A program made the position numbers and the translations under genes. A DNA stretch of 64,000 bases from Hygrocybe punicea (Eukaryota; Basidiomycota; Agaricomycetes; Agaricales; Hygrophoraceae), in contig OY744464.1 in NCBI GenBank assembly GCA_963556145.1, forward strand, positions 992,001-1,056,000, in the 5' to 3' direction. Positions 1 through 11,289 of the stretch are shown piece after piece; the first letter of the stretch is position 1; each line of letters opens with the position of its first letter. The notes beneath the pieces were generated by a model. It saw only the letters and a list, made by a program, of their open reading frames with translations. It made no database searches and was not told where the DNA came from.

Positions 1-1673
1 TGGAAAAAGACAAGTGATCGTGAACACCGAGGTGAGACTGTTCTTTTGTCTGCCAGCTTAACTGACATCCTTCCCATCCTTTCTGAGGCAAATGAGAAAA
101 AGATCACAGAAGCAGGAGGGTTGGATGCTTGGAACTCACTTCCAATTTATGAGCAAGGAACCCGAAATACCAAAGCACATTGTCAAGTCTGTGCACACTT
201 GGGTGAACAACCATTTGCGGCATTGACTCCACAGGAGCAGAGGGAAATCAATTTTCTTATCTGGGCAGGATGCTGCATGCATAAAGAGATGAATTCAGTA
301 AAAGGAGGGAATACGGTGATGATGATGTACTGGGAAATGGCAGGTGTGCAGGGTCCAATCAAGCTCTTGAATCAGGACAATGCAGCAGTGGCCTCGGCAG
401 GTACATCAGCAGCCAAACAGCAAGCTATCAATGTCTCTCAGGCTGGCGGTGTCAAAACAATGAGCCTAGCAGGCGCAATGTTCAATCGCAAGGACAATAA
501 AAAGGGACAACAAGATATGATGCTTTTTTTTTTTGAGGCCATGATTGGCTACATGATATCATTTCCCGATACTAGCAACACTCAATACCAATCTCACTGC
601 AAGGTGGCTGCTGTTCTAATCCTCCATTTGCCACTATTTCTCAAGTTCCTTGAACTTGTCCATGACAAAAAAGAGTCCGCATCATTCAGTCACATGGAGC
701 ATAACATTTATCAGGCACTGAAGGATGTCCCAACAGTCACAGAGTTATGTGTTCTTGTCCTTTATGCTCAGGCAGTTAGTCATCCATACATGTGAGAAGT
801 TCGAGGTCCTGAACAGGAGCACAAGAACGTACTTGACCTGGGGCCTCTTCATGATAGGGTGAAGGCTCACTGTCAAAAGGTCATTGCAAATCCAGATCTT
901 CTGCTCACAACAGACACTTCATATGCACTTGGCTCTATGGATGGCAGACTGTGGATGCAGTCCAGAGGAAGATCCAATCCTTGCTGCACCTCCAAGGAGC
1001 ACTCATGAAATTTTTTCATGGAGCTTTAGAGACATGGGAGCATTTCACTGCCGAATTTGCAAGTAATGGCACAATCGCTCAGCTCACAACAGATGAGCAA
1101 AAGAAAGCATTTATGAAGACTACAAACGACGACAACAAGGATGCATTAGGAATGTATTGTGTGGGTGCAAGAAGGGCTCCAAACATGACCCTTGCACAGT
1201 GGAATGCATGCACTATGTATAGGAAAAATGGCACACATGATTTCTGCAAGCAGGCTCTTGGAGAAGATGACCACAAATTCCTTCGGGCTGCGGCACGCCA
1301 ATTAGACGGCAGTGGAGTCAAGCGGAATTGATGCCAGGCTCAAGCTGAGGCCAATCAAAGGGCTGTATTGAAGAAATGAGAGCTGGATGCAATCAAGAAG
1401 TCAAAATGCGATGAAGCTGCAGCACAGATTGATGCTGCCTCACTGATTCTTGATCTGTCAAGCCTTCGTGCAATACCCTGCAAGCTCAAGGTGCCAGAAA
1501 TTGACCTGCAGCTGGACTGGCATAGGTGGAATGGACATGGCTCGAAAATTCCTATGGAGAAGTTACTCAAGTGAAAGGATGACAAACTGAAGGCACTTAT
1601 CAATGCAGTGGAGGCATACAACAGCCAGATTGTCGCCGCTGTCGAGGAGGATGAGGAGGAGTGCATACATCAA
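1..1673 (+). pseudogene. Decayed transposase-like gene of an agaricomycete repeat family (5' end outside window)
   Basis: The reading frame is already open at base 1, so the N-terminus is outside the window; no start codon should be assigned here. The frame runs to a TGA at 793-795, shifts near 945, and meets further stops at 1329-1331, 1377-1379 and about 1572. Similarity to a multicopy protein family of mushroom genomes continues through all breaks (familiarity with the family, not a search). A CCMHKEMNSV block near residue 80 of the visible part fits the C/D(2)H signature described for many eukaryotic DDE transposases. The far C-terminal part (about 1440-1600) is Lys/Leu-rich. The first stop lies where an Arg codon is expected (CGA to TGA). 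Very likely a dead transposon gene; the superfamily is not certain. Confidence 0.6.
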
Positions 1674-1721
1674 AGTTCCATCAGGAAAAGCTTATTTTAC
1701 TTAGGGTCTTAAACTGTCTTA

Positions 1722-2513
1722 CAGCTGATTTCATAAACATGCGGAAAAGTTTAAAAAGAAATTGAGGTGTAAAAATTTTGGACTTGGTGAAATTTCTCTT
1801 GTATCTCATGGAATACTGCATGGATTGAGATGGTTATAGAGGGAAAGTTGTACTATTTCTTAAGGGCTTTCTACTCCTGTGATTACATTTGGATAATATT
1901 TAGTGTATGGTGAGTTGTAGATGAAATAACAGGGAAACCAGCACTTTTTGAGACCCAAAATGATATTGTCAAATTATGGCATCAAATGAGCTCCTATGAA
2001 CAAGATTGTAGGGGGGAAATTGTTCATTTTTTCAAGGGCTAGAAGTACATATACCGTGTTTTCCTTTATTTTTGTGTTTTGAGCCAATATTTATAATTCT
2101 TGTGGTATTTCGATCCCAATGCAATCAAAAATAGTACAGATGTAATATTGGCTCAAAACACAAAAATAAAGGAAAACACAGTATATGTACTTCTAGCCCT
2201 TGAAAAAATGAACAATTTCCCCCCTACAATCTTGTTCATAGGAGCTCATTTGATGCCATAATTTGACAATATCATTTTGGGTCTCAAAAAGTGCTGGTTT
2301 CCCTGTTATTTCATCTACAACTCACCATACACTAAATATTATCCAAATGTAATCACAGGAGTAGAAAGCCCTTAAGAAATAGTACAACTTTCCCTCTATA
2401 ACCATCTCAATCCATGCAGTATTCCATGAGATACAAGAGAAATTTCACCAAGTCCAGAATTTTTACACCTCAATTTTTTTTTCAACTTTTCCGCATGTTT
2501 ATGAAATCAGCTG
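1722..2513. mobile_element. 792-bp foldback (long inverted repeat) element, TA target duplication
   Basis: Two nearly identical arms of about 370 bp (1722-2091 and 2144-2513) are reverse complements around a loop of about 52 bp. A TA dinucleotide flanks each end (1720-1721 and 2514-2515), as for Tc1/mariner/IS630-type insertions. The ends begin CAGCTGATTTC and continue to ATGCGGAA, close to the terminal repeat of the IS630-type transposon at 53792-59784. There is no coding capacity. The flanking sequence is also loosely inverted (1681-1718 against about 2590-2629), so the insertion sits in an older inverted structure at the 3' end of the preceding pseudogene. Confidence 0.85.
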
Positions 2514-3011
2514 TAAACTAGAAATCAAGACTCAAATAAGACAGAATAAGTCAATCCCGTTTCTTAGTCTGTCTTATAACTAAAATTAAGATGTCTAAGA
2601 CTGATTAAGTAATGACTACTTTTCCTGATGACTCAGATAATGATTCTGACGCTGAGGACTGATAAATTCTTTACATACACTGTAGCTCACTTCATTTAAA
2701 CATATCTACACTATCTACATAGTCTGAAGAGCCCCCGCTTCTCTTTTCAACACGGATGACAAGGAAAAAAGTCGAGAAACGACGAATCTATCGTCGTTAC
2801 CATGACTTCCGCCAATTTGGCTGTGTGCCACGTGGACAGGTTTGTCAGCCACGGCGTATAAAACAGACACGTGCTCAGCAGCTATTCTTAGGCTTAGGCT
2901 CAGCCGTGACCCACATCGTGACCCTCAACGAAAGCCGACGCGTAAACTCAACTCTCCTCTTGGCTATTCGTGAAGCATGGTGCGATCAATCCGCCGCATG
3001 GCCTGGAAAGC
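2514..3011. other. Intergenic, no gene seen
   Basis: At 2626-2665 a short acidic reading frame (DDSDNDSD type) ends in TGA TAA and may be the displaced tail of the pseudogene at 1-1673. Around 2862-2900 there is a dispersed repeat fragment (CTCAGCAGC followed by TTCTTAGGCTTAGG) that recurs at the right end of the foldback near 11075-11105 and, inverted, near 5615-5650. Confidence 0.4.
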
Positions 3012-3018
3012 TATAAAA
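3012..3018 (+). promoter_or_regulatory. TATA box of the Kex2-type repeat protein gene
   Basis: TATAAAA lies about 160 nt upstream of the ATG at 3179. A second one, GTATAAAAC, is near 2856. The nearer box would give a 5' leader of about 130 nt. Position only; no expression evidence. Confidence 0.4.
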
Positions 3019-3178
3019 GCGGTTGTGTCTCTGACCAAATATCTTCAGCAGAGCCCTCCAACGACATATTCTTCGGTGCTGGAAACCTTAGAGTCTCGTC
3101 TCACACACGCCTTTTACGACTTTCACGACCCATCAACTCCACTGCAAAATCATTTAATTCTAATTCATCCTCTTTGCA

Positions 3179-4137
3179 ATGTTTCAAACACGTTACGCCC
3201 TCATCATCTCAGCCATCGCAATTTGCGCCTCTGGTTTACCTGTCGCGTACGTTTCGTCTTATCCATTGAACTACCATTTAACCTTCTTCAGTGTAGTGAC
3301 CACCAAGTTGCAACTCGTAGTCTCGACGAGCGCAACTGGTTTCAAAACGCAAGGAATAACCATGTTGTGAGTGAAGCCGCTCCCGTCGTAACTCAAGTTG
3401 CGGGCGCCTTGATCCCCGCCTTAAATGTCGTTCATCAGACCCTTCCCCATTTTGGAAAGCGCGACCTCGAGGAACGCAATGGGTGGGATTCCTTCAAACA
3501 CAAGGCCAAGGCTTTCGGTGACGAAGCACGCACCGTCATATCTGACGTTGCGAACGTCGCTACCCCCATCCTACAAGTGGCTGATGCTGCTCTAAATGTC
3601 GGTGGGCATTTCAAGAAGGGCAGTGTTAGCAAGCGCGACTTTGACGAGCGCAACTTTGACGCGCACAAAATCTGGCAAACGGTGAAACAGGATGCCGCTA
3701 ATGTTGCACATGCTGCTAGTCCCTACCTTCAGACTGCTGCCAGTGTTGCTGGCACTGCTTTCATGTTGGCCGACCCAGCCATTCAGGCCCACATGCCGCA
3801 TTTCCGTAGTCATCCTGCAGCAAAGCTTCCTCGCGACCTCGCCGACCAAGATTTCACCAAGCGCAGCGTAGGGAGTGAAATGAATGGCCCCTCCACACCT
3901 AATTTTGCCCCTACCTCGCATCCCAACTACCGATCTATGTCGTACCGCCGACCACGCCCAGTGTGGCCGCAGCCCATCAACAAGCTCCCTATTCAGCTTC
4001 AGGAGCGCAATTTCGCCAAAATTTGGCAGACTGCGAAGCAAGATGGGAAGTTCCTTGCCGGTAAATTCAAGCAATATGCCCCCAAAGTTGCCGAGATCGC
4101 AGGCCCCGTTATACAGGTCGCGTCGGTGCTCGGATGA
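3179..4137 (+). CDS. Secreted repeat protein with Kex2-type processing sites (KEP-like), 302 aa
   Basis: The ATG at 3179 opens a typical signal peptide (MFQTRYALIISAIAICASG). Intron 3247-3296 (50 nt, GTACGT...TGTAG, phase 2) joins it to a frame ending at 4137; an ORF that ignores this intron starts upstream and lacks the signal peptide. The mature part has four imperfect modules, each opened by an ERN motif (residues 34-36, 82-84, 140-142, 259-261), with dibasic KR at 77-78, 135-136 and 211-212. Two modules share IWQT-KQD, and all have Ala/Val-rich amphipathic stretches such as VTQVAGALIPAL. Signal peptide plus repeats spaced by KR is the plan of fungal Kex2-processed repeat proteins, whose peptides include pheromones, toxins and surface-active repellents. 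The peptide function here is unknown. No cysteine-rich hydrophobin pattern. Confidence 0.7.
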
Positions 4138-4430
4138 CGAACTGTCCGCCGTTTGCAAACTGAGCGGGTGAGTGGTCCTGGCTTCGTATTGTTCGAGTGG
4201 AAAAAAAATTGAATTTTCTATGTTGTAGACACATACGGTAGAGTTGAAAATTATTTGTAATAATAAGATACACGTGATTTGGCCTTTTGCTTTTCCGAAT
4301 CCACGTGATTTGGCTTTTGCCCTGAACAATGCTTAATATTGAGAAATACTGTGATGACTCGGACTGGCCATGTCTTACTGATACCCGCTCCAGTTTCCTT
4401 CGAATGAACCACTTGTAACTGTAACAAATC
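4138..4430. other. Intergenic, AT-rich, no gene seen
   Basis: Two imperfect copies of CACGTGATTTGGC (about 4271 and 4301) lie about 30 bp apart. They contain E-box-like CACGTG. No coding signal was recognised. Confidence 0.35.
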
Positions 4431-5504
4431 ATGGGTTCTCCATTTATTCTTCTCTTCAGGCCTTGTCTTATTATAAAATGGAAAGCAAAATCTTCCCTTT
4501 GGGTCATCGAGCTGCACAACAGGGCAGACAGTCAGCTGACTGACACCCTGATAGATGGCGGGCTCAAGCCTGCTCTTGATGTGAGGACTGGAGAGCAGCA
4601 AAGTGCTCTGCCGACAAGGGAGGAGGCAGCGGCACTTTGATCATTGTTAGGAACAGGAAGCAGGACAAGTTTTTTAGCAATGGTTGGTCCATTTCAGTCT
4701 TGTCTTCAGAAGCTAAATATGTGATAGGCCTTGACTTTACGAAGGCATCTGTCGATCTCAACATCTTTCCTCATGAGTATCGAGTGTTGTTCCTCGAATA
4801 AATTGCGCTGGTGCGCTAAATGTAAAGACAAGAAGTCTACAATCCAATGTTAGCGCGAATTCTCACTTTCCCGAGTGAGTCAAAAATGCTGCCATTCAAT
4901 ATGTCCATATTGCATACCTGTGCAACACAGTTCTGACTATTGCCGCCATTGATGGACATTGTTTTGCTGGAGGATTCATCCTGACTCTTGCTTGCAATTA
5001 CCGTGTCATGATAGATGGAAGCAAACAGAATGCCTGGTTGTGCATGAACGAGGTTTGCTTGACTTATTGATTTCATTGTTTCACTCGTCATCGAATTCCT
5101 CCAAGGTCCACTTCAGCACCATGTGGCCTCTCTCTCTGGCCACGATCATGTATGCCAAAGTGGGTGATGGCCATCTTCAATGGAAAATTGCCCTCGAGGG
5201 ACACCACTTTTCACCCAAGGAAGCCCTGGACCTTGGCCTACTCGACCACATCATCAGCAGAAGTACAGAAGCAGTACTAGCCCAAGCAGAAGTGGTAGCC
5301 TCCTCAGTCGGCTCAATCATGAAAGAAGGCATCTGGGGGGTAATTAAGGTGTGCTTTGTCCCTCCGCCTTGCCATTGCAGTTGTGGTTTCATGTGTCGGG
5401 TGTTCTAGACAACTTTGTATCATGATACATTGGAGGATTTTCATCGAATTATGCCTGCAATGAATGACTTCGTTGAGGATGCAGCAGCCAAGGCAAGGTT
5501 GTAA
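4431..5504 (+). CDS. Enoyl-CoA hydratase/isomerase family gene, at least 7 exons, one apparent frameshift
   Basis: Crotonase-fold sequence appears only after splicing. Introns: 4683-4727, 4777-4827, 4875-4930, 5053-5105 and 5349-5408 (45-60 nt, all GT...AG), each restoring the family frame. Recognisable blocks are VIELHNRADSQLTDTLI near the N-terminus, KQDKFFSNG, the oxyanion-hole segment AAIDGHCFAGGF, and EALDLGLLDHI. The product ends AAAKARL-stop at 5504; Ala-Arg-Leu fits the PTS1 consensus, so a peroxisomal enoyl-CoA isomerase or hydratase in fatty-acid oxidation is plausible. A one-base frame break near 4605, between LKPALD and the DKGGG segment, is not explained by an intron. The start codon is uncertain (4431 is the first in-frame ATG). 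Either a recent pseudogene or an assembly error. Confidence 0.65.
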
Positions 5505-6487
5505 TAAAGTATTTATTTATCCAGCACTGTCTGTAAGTGACACAATGGTGATGAGTATGGTGCGGGCCACCCAGCCACTGTGACCGTACACCAGATATGG
5601 CACCTGACCCTCCCTTTACCTAAGCCTAAGAATAGATGTGTCTCAGCAGCTATTGTTTGGCTGAACTTGTCTGTTTTCCCAACCCTGGCATTAAACCTTG
5701 CCCCAATACCCCCAAATACTTGACATAGAGTAGATAGTATTCCAAATATAGTAACATTGGCTCCAGAAGCACATCCGATGTCAGGAACAAGGGCACTGAT
5801 GGGCTTGGGGTTTCCCGTCACTGTTGCCATGGCCCTGCCCATCACTCACAGGTATGTGTGCTCATCGTTGTCAATGTTGAGCATGACTATTTCACTATCC
5901 CACTGTCTTTTCTTGTGGAATTTTTTACATATCATAGATATATTCTTATAAATACTGTATATAGACTGATATACATGAAAATAAACAAAATAAAAAGAAA
6001 TAAAAAATAATGATACATGGGGTGCCGCCTAGACTGTCCATGGGCCAGTCCAGGCCAGCCCTCAGCTGATTTTGCTGGCCCTGGCCCTGGCCCTTGAGGT
6101 CTGGTCCACCTTCAGCTAGCCCTGGCCCTCTATCTCAAAAGTTTGTCCATACATGCTCAACAATCTGTCCATACTTGCTCTCCATTAACAGTATTTTAAT
6201 CTACACAGTCATTATTAAAGTCAAATCTCCAATATATTTCTTCATAATCTCTCCTTCTGTACCAAACCTTTTATCTGTATATCCAGCTTGTAGCTTTTGC
6301 AGTCCACTAAATTTGACTTTCTTTATTTTGAATTATCAAGGATCATCAGTGCATGTGCTTAGCTATAGAGGTTCAAGTTGTAGGTATAGCTAGATAGTCA
6401 TGAGCCATTTTTGGTAGCTTTTTATGCTATGGAGTTATGAACCTGTGGGGATCCCAAGGCTAAAAGGATCTCCAACTATGGGAACTA

Positions 6488-9214
6488 CAGTCATTCCCCG
6501 TCACATGAGACACTTTCGTACATCTGATGTGCAACTTAATCCGGCGCAAAATTGAGTATCTAGAGTCGACTATAGTGTATATTAAAGTGTTTCTAAATGG
6601 TTATATACAGTATGAAGTGAGAATTCAAGGGTATAGAAGGGGAAAGTTGTTGAATCGAAGCTTCAGCTTCACCATCACTTGAGACACCTTTTCAAACTCA
6701 GCTCACTCATCCATTGTCTCGTCATCCCCCGCCTCTGGCTGCAAATCCTCATTATCTGCCTTCTCAACAGCCCCTGATATTTGCTCCTTCAATCGCAAAA
6801 TCTCCTGGAAGTGTTCTGGGGTCACTGCTCGCTTGGAATGTGCTGGTTTTTTCATCAGTGGTCTCTTGTGTGCTGCTTTGAAAGGTGCAACATATTCCAC
6901 CCACTCTTTGTCGATTTTCTCATTCTCTGAATTGCGAGTGGCTTGTTCATTTGTTCTCCAGGCCCTTTTCTCCTTCTCAAGGGTGGCGAGCTGGTTTTTT
7001 TGCGAGCCTTCCTCTCGAAGCGCCTCCAGCCATTCCACGTGGGTCATGTCTCGTTTTCCCTGATCAGCAAGGACCTGACGCTTTGTTTTTGTCTTTGTTT
7101 CCTTCTTGTGCAGCTTTCTATTTGTTGCCCGGCAGTATCCATCTTGTAGGAGAATTGTCACTTCGTAGGTGTCCACAGCATCGTGCAAGACCCCAATCTG
7201 GTTCTCCAGCTCAGCAACGCGCTGCTTGAGGGCAGCTTTGGATGGAGATTGGGTAAGTGCTGGGTTAAGTGGTTGGTTAATCACACTTCCGAGGATTTGG
7301 CGATGCTGGGGGGGCGTGGGTGGAATCTCTGGGATTGGAGTAGTGGAAGAGAATGTTGGTAGGTCAGGGTTGACAAGGTATTCCATTGGTGTGCCAGCTG
7401 TGACACGGACAAGGTGTGTGGCTGTCCTTTCTGTAGTATTCTGTTCCTGATTGTTGTCTCCAGTCTTTCGCAAGCGCAGCATTTCGACAATGTCACAAAG
7501 ATCGGTGGGGATTGGGAATGGTGCACCGGCCTCAGTTGATGATTCCAGTGCCGGTGCTGTTTGGTGTGCCTCGACCACATCGGGGTTAAATGGCCATATA
7601 CCAGTTGCACGGAAAGCAGAGAGGATGGTCGAGGATGTGAAGGCACCATCGCGAACCTTTGCATAGATTGATAGAAAGTTTCGTTTCGTTACATTCTCTT
7701 CGTCCCAATGTAACTCCTTGAGTTTCCTTCCCCATAGGATCTTCAAGCATCCAAAGCATCCAACATCTAAGCCTTGAAGTACATGTGTGCAGTTCGGAGG
7801 ATAGCCAACAATGCATATTTTATGATTGCAAGCATAATCAAGGAGTTGTAGAGTGCAGTGAGAATCGTGATTGTCTAACAAGACTTGGCGCCATCTGTCC
7901 CCGGCCTTCTCTTTCGTCTGGCTGTCAAATTGCTTGATCCATGCAACAGCAAGGACAGAATCAATGTATCCACACTCAGAACGACAAATCCTGCAAATCC
8001 GAGTCACTCAGGCTGCTGGACATTGATTGAGGACTTACTGTGCTTCACAGGGATTGTTCGTTCCACCCCAACTTTGATCAAATGTCTTTCCTTTGAAAAT
8101 AATGGTTGGCTTGAGTGCAGTGCCATCGGCACAAATACATTCCACTGCAGTGACCGTCTCTCAGTTGCCATCTTGACGCTGATGGCTTTGCTTTCGACCT
8201 GCCTTTCCCACAACCCACCTTTTCGGAGTGCAACCCAGCATGATGGGTGTCTCGTCCATGCCGTAGTCATTTTCTGGTATGATATCATACTGTTCCGTGG
8301 TGTGTTTGATGCACTGAAAATGCCATTGGATGTTCTGCGGTGTTAGAGATCATGTCCTTTTGATGTCCAAAGGAGTGCTCCATCGCATCGACAACTCTTC
8401 GTGGTGCCTATCAAGGAAACGTGAGACCCAGTTTATCCCCAAAGTTATGGTTCCCTTTCTCTTCCTGGCCTTGAGGATTGCAAGGGCATAAAGGTGAATG
8501 TCATCATGATCAAATCCAAGGCTACGCTGATCCATCTCGACCAAAAGCTCGACTAGACATCTCTCCTGGATTGCCGAGAGTTTCTGACGACATTGTAAGT
8601 ATTCTTGACGTGTCCTGCCTTTTTTATTGACCTTCCGGTGAAGGGTGTTATGATCAACACCATATATTTTGGCAATCTTTTGCAGACCATGATGCATCCC
8701 TTCTGGCTTGACCTGCTCAGCATGATAGGCTTCAGCAGCTTGTGAGAGCTTCTTTTCATGATTGGATAACTTTTTGAAGCCTCTTTTTGCAGCAGAAAGG
8801 GCATATTTGACCATGGCTATGTCAACGTGTGTGAGACAGCATATCACGACAAAGAGAGAGGTGTTGAGGGACAGAGAGAAATTTTTACACCAATCTACTT
8901 TAGTCCCACAACAGCACCATATTAGTAGATGTCCTTGAATTTTTTGGTGATTTATGGTGCAAATCTCAATGTGTTGCATGGAGCGGAAAGTTGTGACATG
9001 GTCAAATTTGCATTGGGAGAGAAGGCTCTCAACACTTTCCTGGGTTATCACATACATATAACTCTCTGGCTGGCATGGTACATCTAAGGTATCATTATAG
9101 TGGAGACATATAAATATTCTCATGAATTTTGGGATTTTATTGAGCCCTCCAGCACGTCGATTCATGCTTGCTGTCTCAAGTTACGGTGGTGTCTCATGTG
9201 ACGGGGAATGACTG
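6488..9214 (-). mobile_element. pogo-like (Tc1/mariner superfamily) DNA transposon, 2727 bp
   Basis: Perfect 26-bp terminal inverted repeats start CAGTCATTCCCCGTCACA at 6488 and end at 9214, flanked by TA at 6486-6487 and 9215-9216. It contains one transposase gene on the minus strand. It is nested in the hAT-like element at 6030-9364, which lies in a foldback element: three layers of insertion. Confidence 0.85.
6703..8814 (-). pseudogene. pogo-type DDE transposase with two in-frame stops
   Basis: Start ATG at 8814-8812 (MVKYALSAAKRGFKK). A psq/CENP-B type helix-turn-helix (IAKIYGVDHNTLHRKVN) is followed by a DDE_1 endonuclease domain: first Asp in YGMDETPIMLG, second in LLDNHDSH, third in LDVGCFG. 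Intron 7991-8038 (48 nt, GTAAGT...TTGCAG) is needed to keep the frame between the first and second Asp. The only lesions are two TGA codons, one after LDIKRT (near 8350) and one after QDGN (near 8200), both where CGA would fit. A coiled-coil, Lys/Glu-rich tail of about 200 residues ends at 6703. Spliced length would be about 687 aa. Recently inactivated; the TIRs are still perfect. Confidence 0.8.
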
Positions 9215-11289
9215 TAACTATATAAGCTTGGTGTTTTGGGAAATGCTAAAGCATGCATGGTTAGAGTAAGCTAAACCACATACTTGTACCCCTGACATCT
9301 GAGAGGGCCAGGCCAGGGTCGACCCTAGGGCCAGAGGGTCATGTTCCTGCCCATGGACAGTCTAGTGCTGCTGACAAATGGGAGGGTACTCACCTTCGCA
9401 GAGGCACCGGATTGGGTCTGAAATTGGTGGGGAAGGGTGCTGGAGGGTAAGTGAGGGGTGGGGGGTGGCAATGGGTGGCGAGGAAGGGGCTGGGAAGCAA
9501 GGTGGATAGAGGAAATGGAGAGGGAATGGATGGGGGAGGCTCCCAGCCCCAAATGAGTGGCAGGAAGGGGTAAGTACATGGGGAAAAAGCAGGAGGAAGG
9601 TGGGTACTCACCATCACCCTTGGGGCCCCCCATGGCCCTCTCCACATTCCACCACTGATAGAGACGATGGAGATGTCATCTGCAACATCCCCATCATCTA
9701 TTCTGTGGTTTTCACAGTCCAGATCATTGCCGCCATCAAGCTGCACAAGGATGGCTGCAGCAGCGGTTGTGGTGGCAATATCTCGACGCTGCCACCACCA
9801 TTGACCACACCATCACTGTGGGTGACCCTCCATGTTACCTTTGTCATCTTCGTCACTGTGCACCCAGTCCACTGCTACTGGTTCCCAAGTTTGAGGCCAA
9901 TGGTTGACAAACCTGGGTGCGTGGCAGGAGGCAAGTTGGGAGGCAAGTGGGTGGTGGAAAAGCACCATGTGACTGATCATATGGCTTTTGACCTTCCACC
10001 ACCATCACCCCCCCCCTCCATTTGCCATACTCCCGCTCCCCACCCCCTCAACAATGATGGTAACAAGGAGGAGGAGGATGATGGTGATGATTCACACCGA
10101 GAATGCCTCCCCGGACATCCTCAAAACCACACAGGAGCATGCTGGGGTTTTTGAACCATTGGCCTCAAATATGGGAACCAGCAGCAGTGGACCAGGTGCA
10201 CAGCAATGAAGACAATGAGGGCAATGTGGAGAGTCACCCATGATGAAGGTGTCATCAATGGCGTCATCATTGTCAAGATATTGGAACCACCATCACCTCT
10301 GCCACCATCCTCATGCAACTCGATGGCGCGACCAATCGGGATGATGAAATCCACAATGGGGACCATGAGGATGTTGTAGATAATGTGCCCATTGTTTGTA
10401 TTGATGATGAAATGCAAAGGGGGCCATGGGGGTCCTTAATGGCGAAGGTGAGTACCCACCCCCTCCCCATGTACTTACCCCTTCCCACTGCTCATTTGGG
10501 TCTGGAGCCCTCCCCCCTCACTTTTTCAGCCATCCACCTTGCTTCCCGGCCCCTTCCTTGCCAGCCATTGCCACCCTCCTCTCCATGCATCCTTCTCCAC
10601 CCCCCATCACCCACCCTCCAGCACCCTTCACCATCAAGTTTAGACCCAATCCGGTGCCTCTGAGTACCCACCCATTCATTGGCAGCGCCTCATGTATTAT
10701 TACTTTTTATTACTTTTATTTCTCTTTTATTTTGTTTATTTTCATTAGTCTATATACAACATGTAGAGCAATATATCTATGATATGTAAAAAATTCCACA
10801 AGAGAAGATGGTGGGAGAGTGAAAAAGTTGTGCTCAACGTTGACGATGACAAGCGTGCATGCCTGTGAGTGATGGGTGAGGCCATGGCAATGGTGACAGG
10901 AAAGCCCAAGCCCATCAGCGCCCTTGTTCCTGACATCAGATGTGCTTCTGGAGCTAATGTTACTATATTCGGAATACTATCTACTCTATGCTAAGTATTT
11001 GGGGGTATTGGGGCAAGGTTTAATGCCAGTGTTGGGAAAACAGACAAGTTCAGCCAAACAATAGCTGCTGAGACACATGCTCAGCAGCGATTCTTAGGCT
11101 TAGGTAAAGGGCTCTGTCACCAAAGGTGGTTGCGACAAGGATCTCTTGACAACAACCATGCCATTGACCATGCCATCACTGTGGGTAACCCTCCATGTTG
11201 CCCTCGTCGTCTTCATCACTGTGTGCCCAGGCCACCACTGCTGGTTCCCATGTTCAAGGCCATTGGTTGAAAAACTCAGGCATGCTCCT

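Larger units (their letters stand above)
6030..9364. mobile_element. hAT-like non-autonomous element (TAG...CTA ends) carrying a nested pogo element
   Basis: Ends are TAGACTGTCCATGGGC and its reverse complement. The flanks are GTGCCGCC (6022-6029) and GTGCTGCT (9365-9372), an 8-bp target duplication differing by two C/T transitions. Removing the element plus one duplication restores the foldback arm seen in the 51.5 kb copy. Subterminal sequence is rich in CCAGGCC/GGCCCTGG motifs. Apart from the pogo element at 6488-9214 it has no coding sequence. TSD length and terminal TAG are the basis for the hAT assignment. Confidence 0.65.
5612..11111. mobile_element. Long inverted-repeat (foldback) element, copy A, interrupted by nested insertions
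   Basis: The sequence at 5612-6029 is repeated inverted at about 10690-11111 (ends CCCTTTACC / GGTAAAGGG). The inner part 9373-10690 is itself two inverted halves meeting near 10000. Without the insertion at 6030-9372 the element is about 2.1 kb, almost all palindrome with arms near 1 kb. It is homologous to copies at 11112-13470 and 51537-53789, but poorer in CpG and more diverged, so older. The many open frames inside are low-complexity Pro/His/Gly translations of both arms and no conserved domain was seen; treated as non-coding. Confidence 0.7.

Noticed and set aside
2977..3297. Upstream start for the repeat protein (386-aa frame)
   Set aside because: The upstream part lacks coding character. 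The ATG at 3179 with intron 3247-3296 gives a clear signal peptide in frame.
3592..4329. 245-aa minus-strand frame
   Set aside because: Antisense shadow of the repeat-protein gene.
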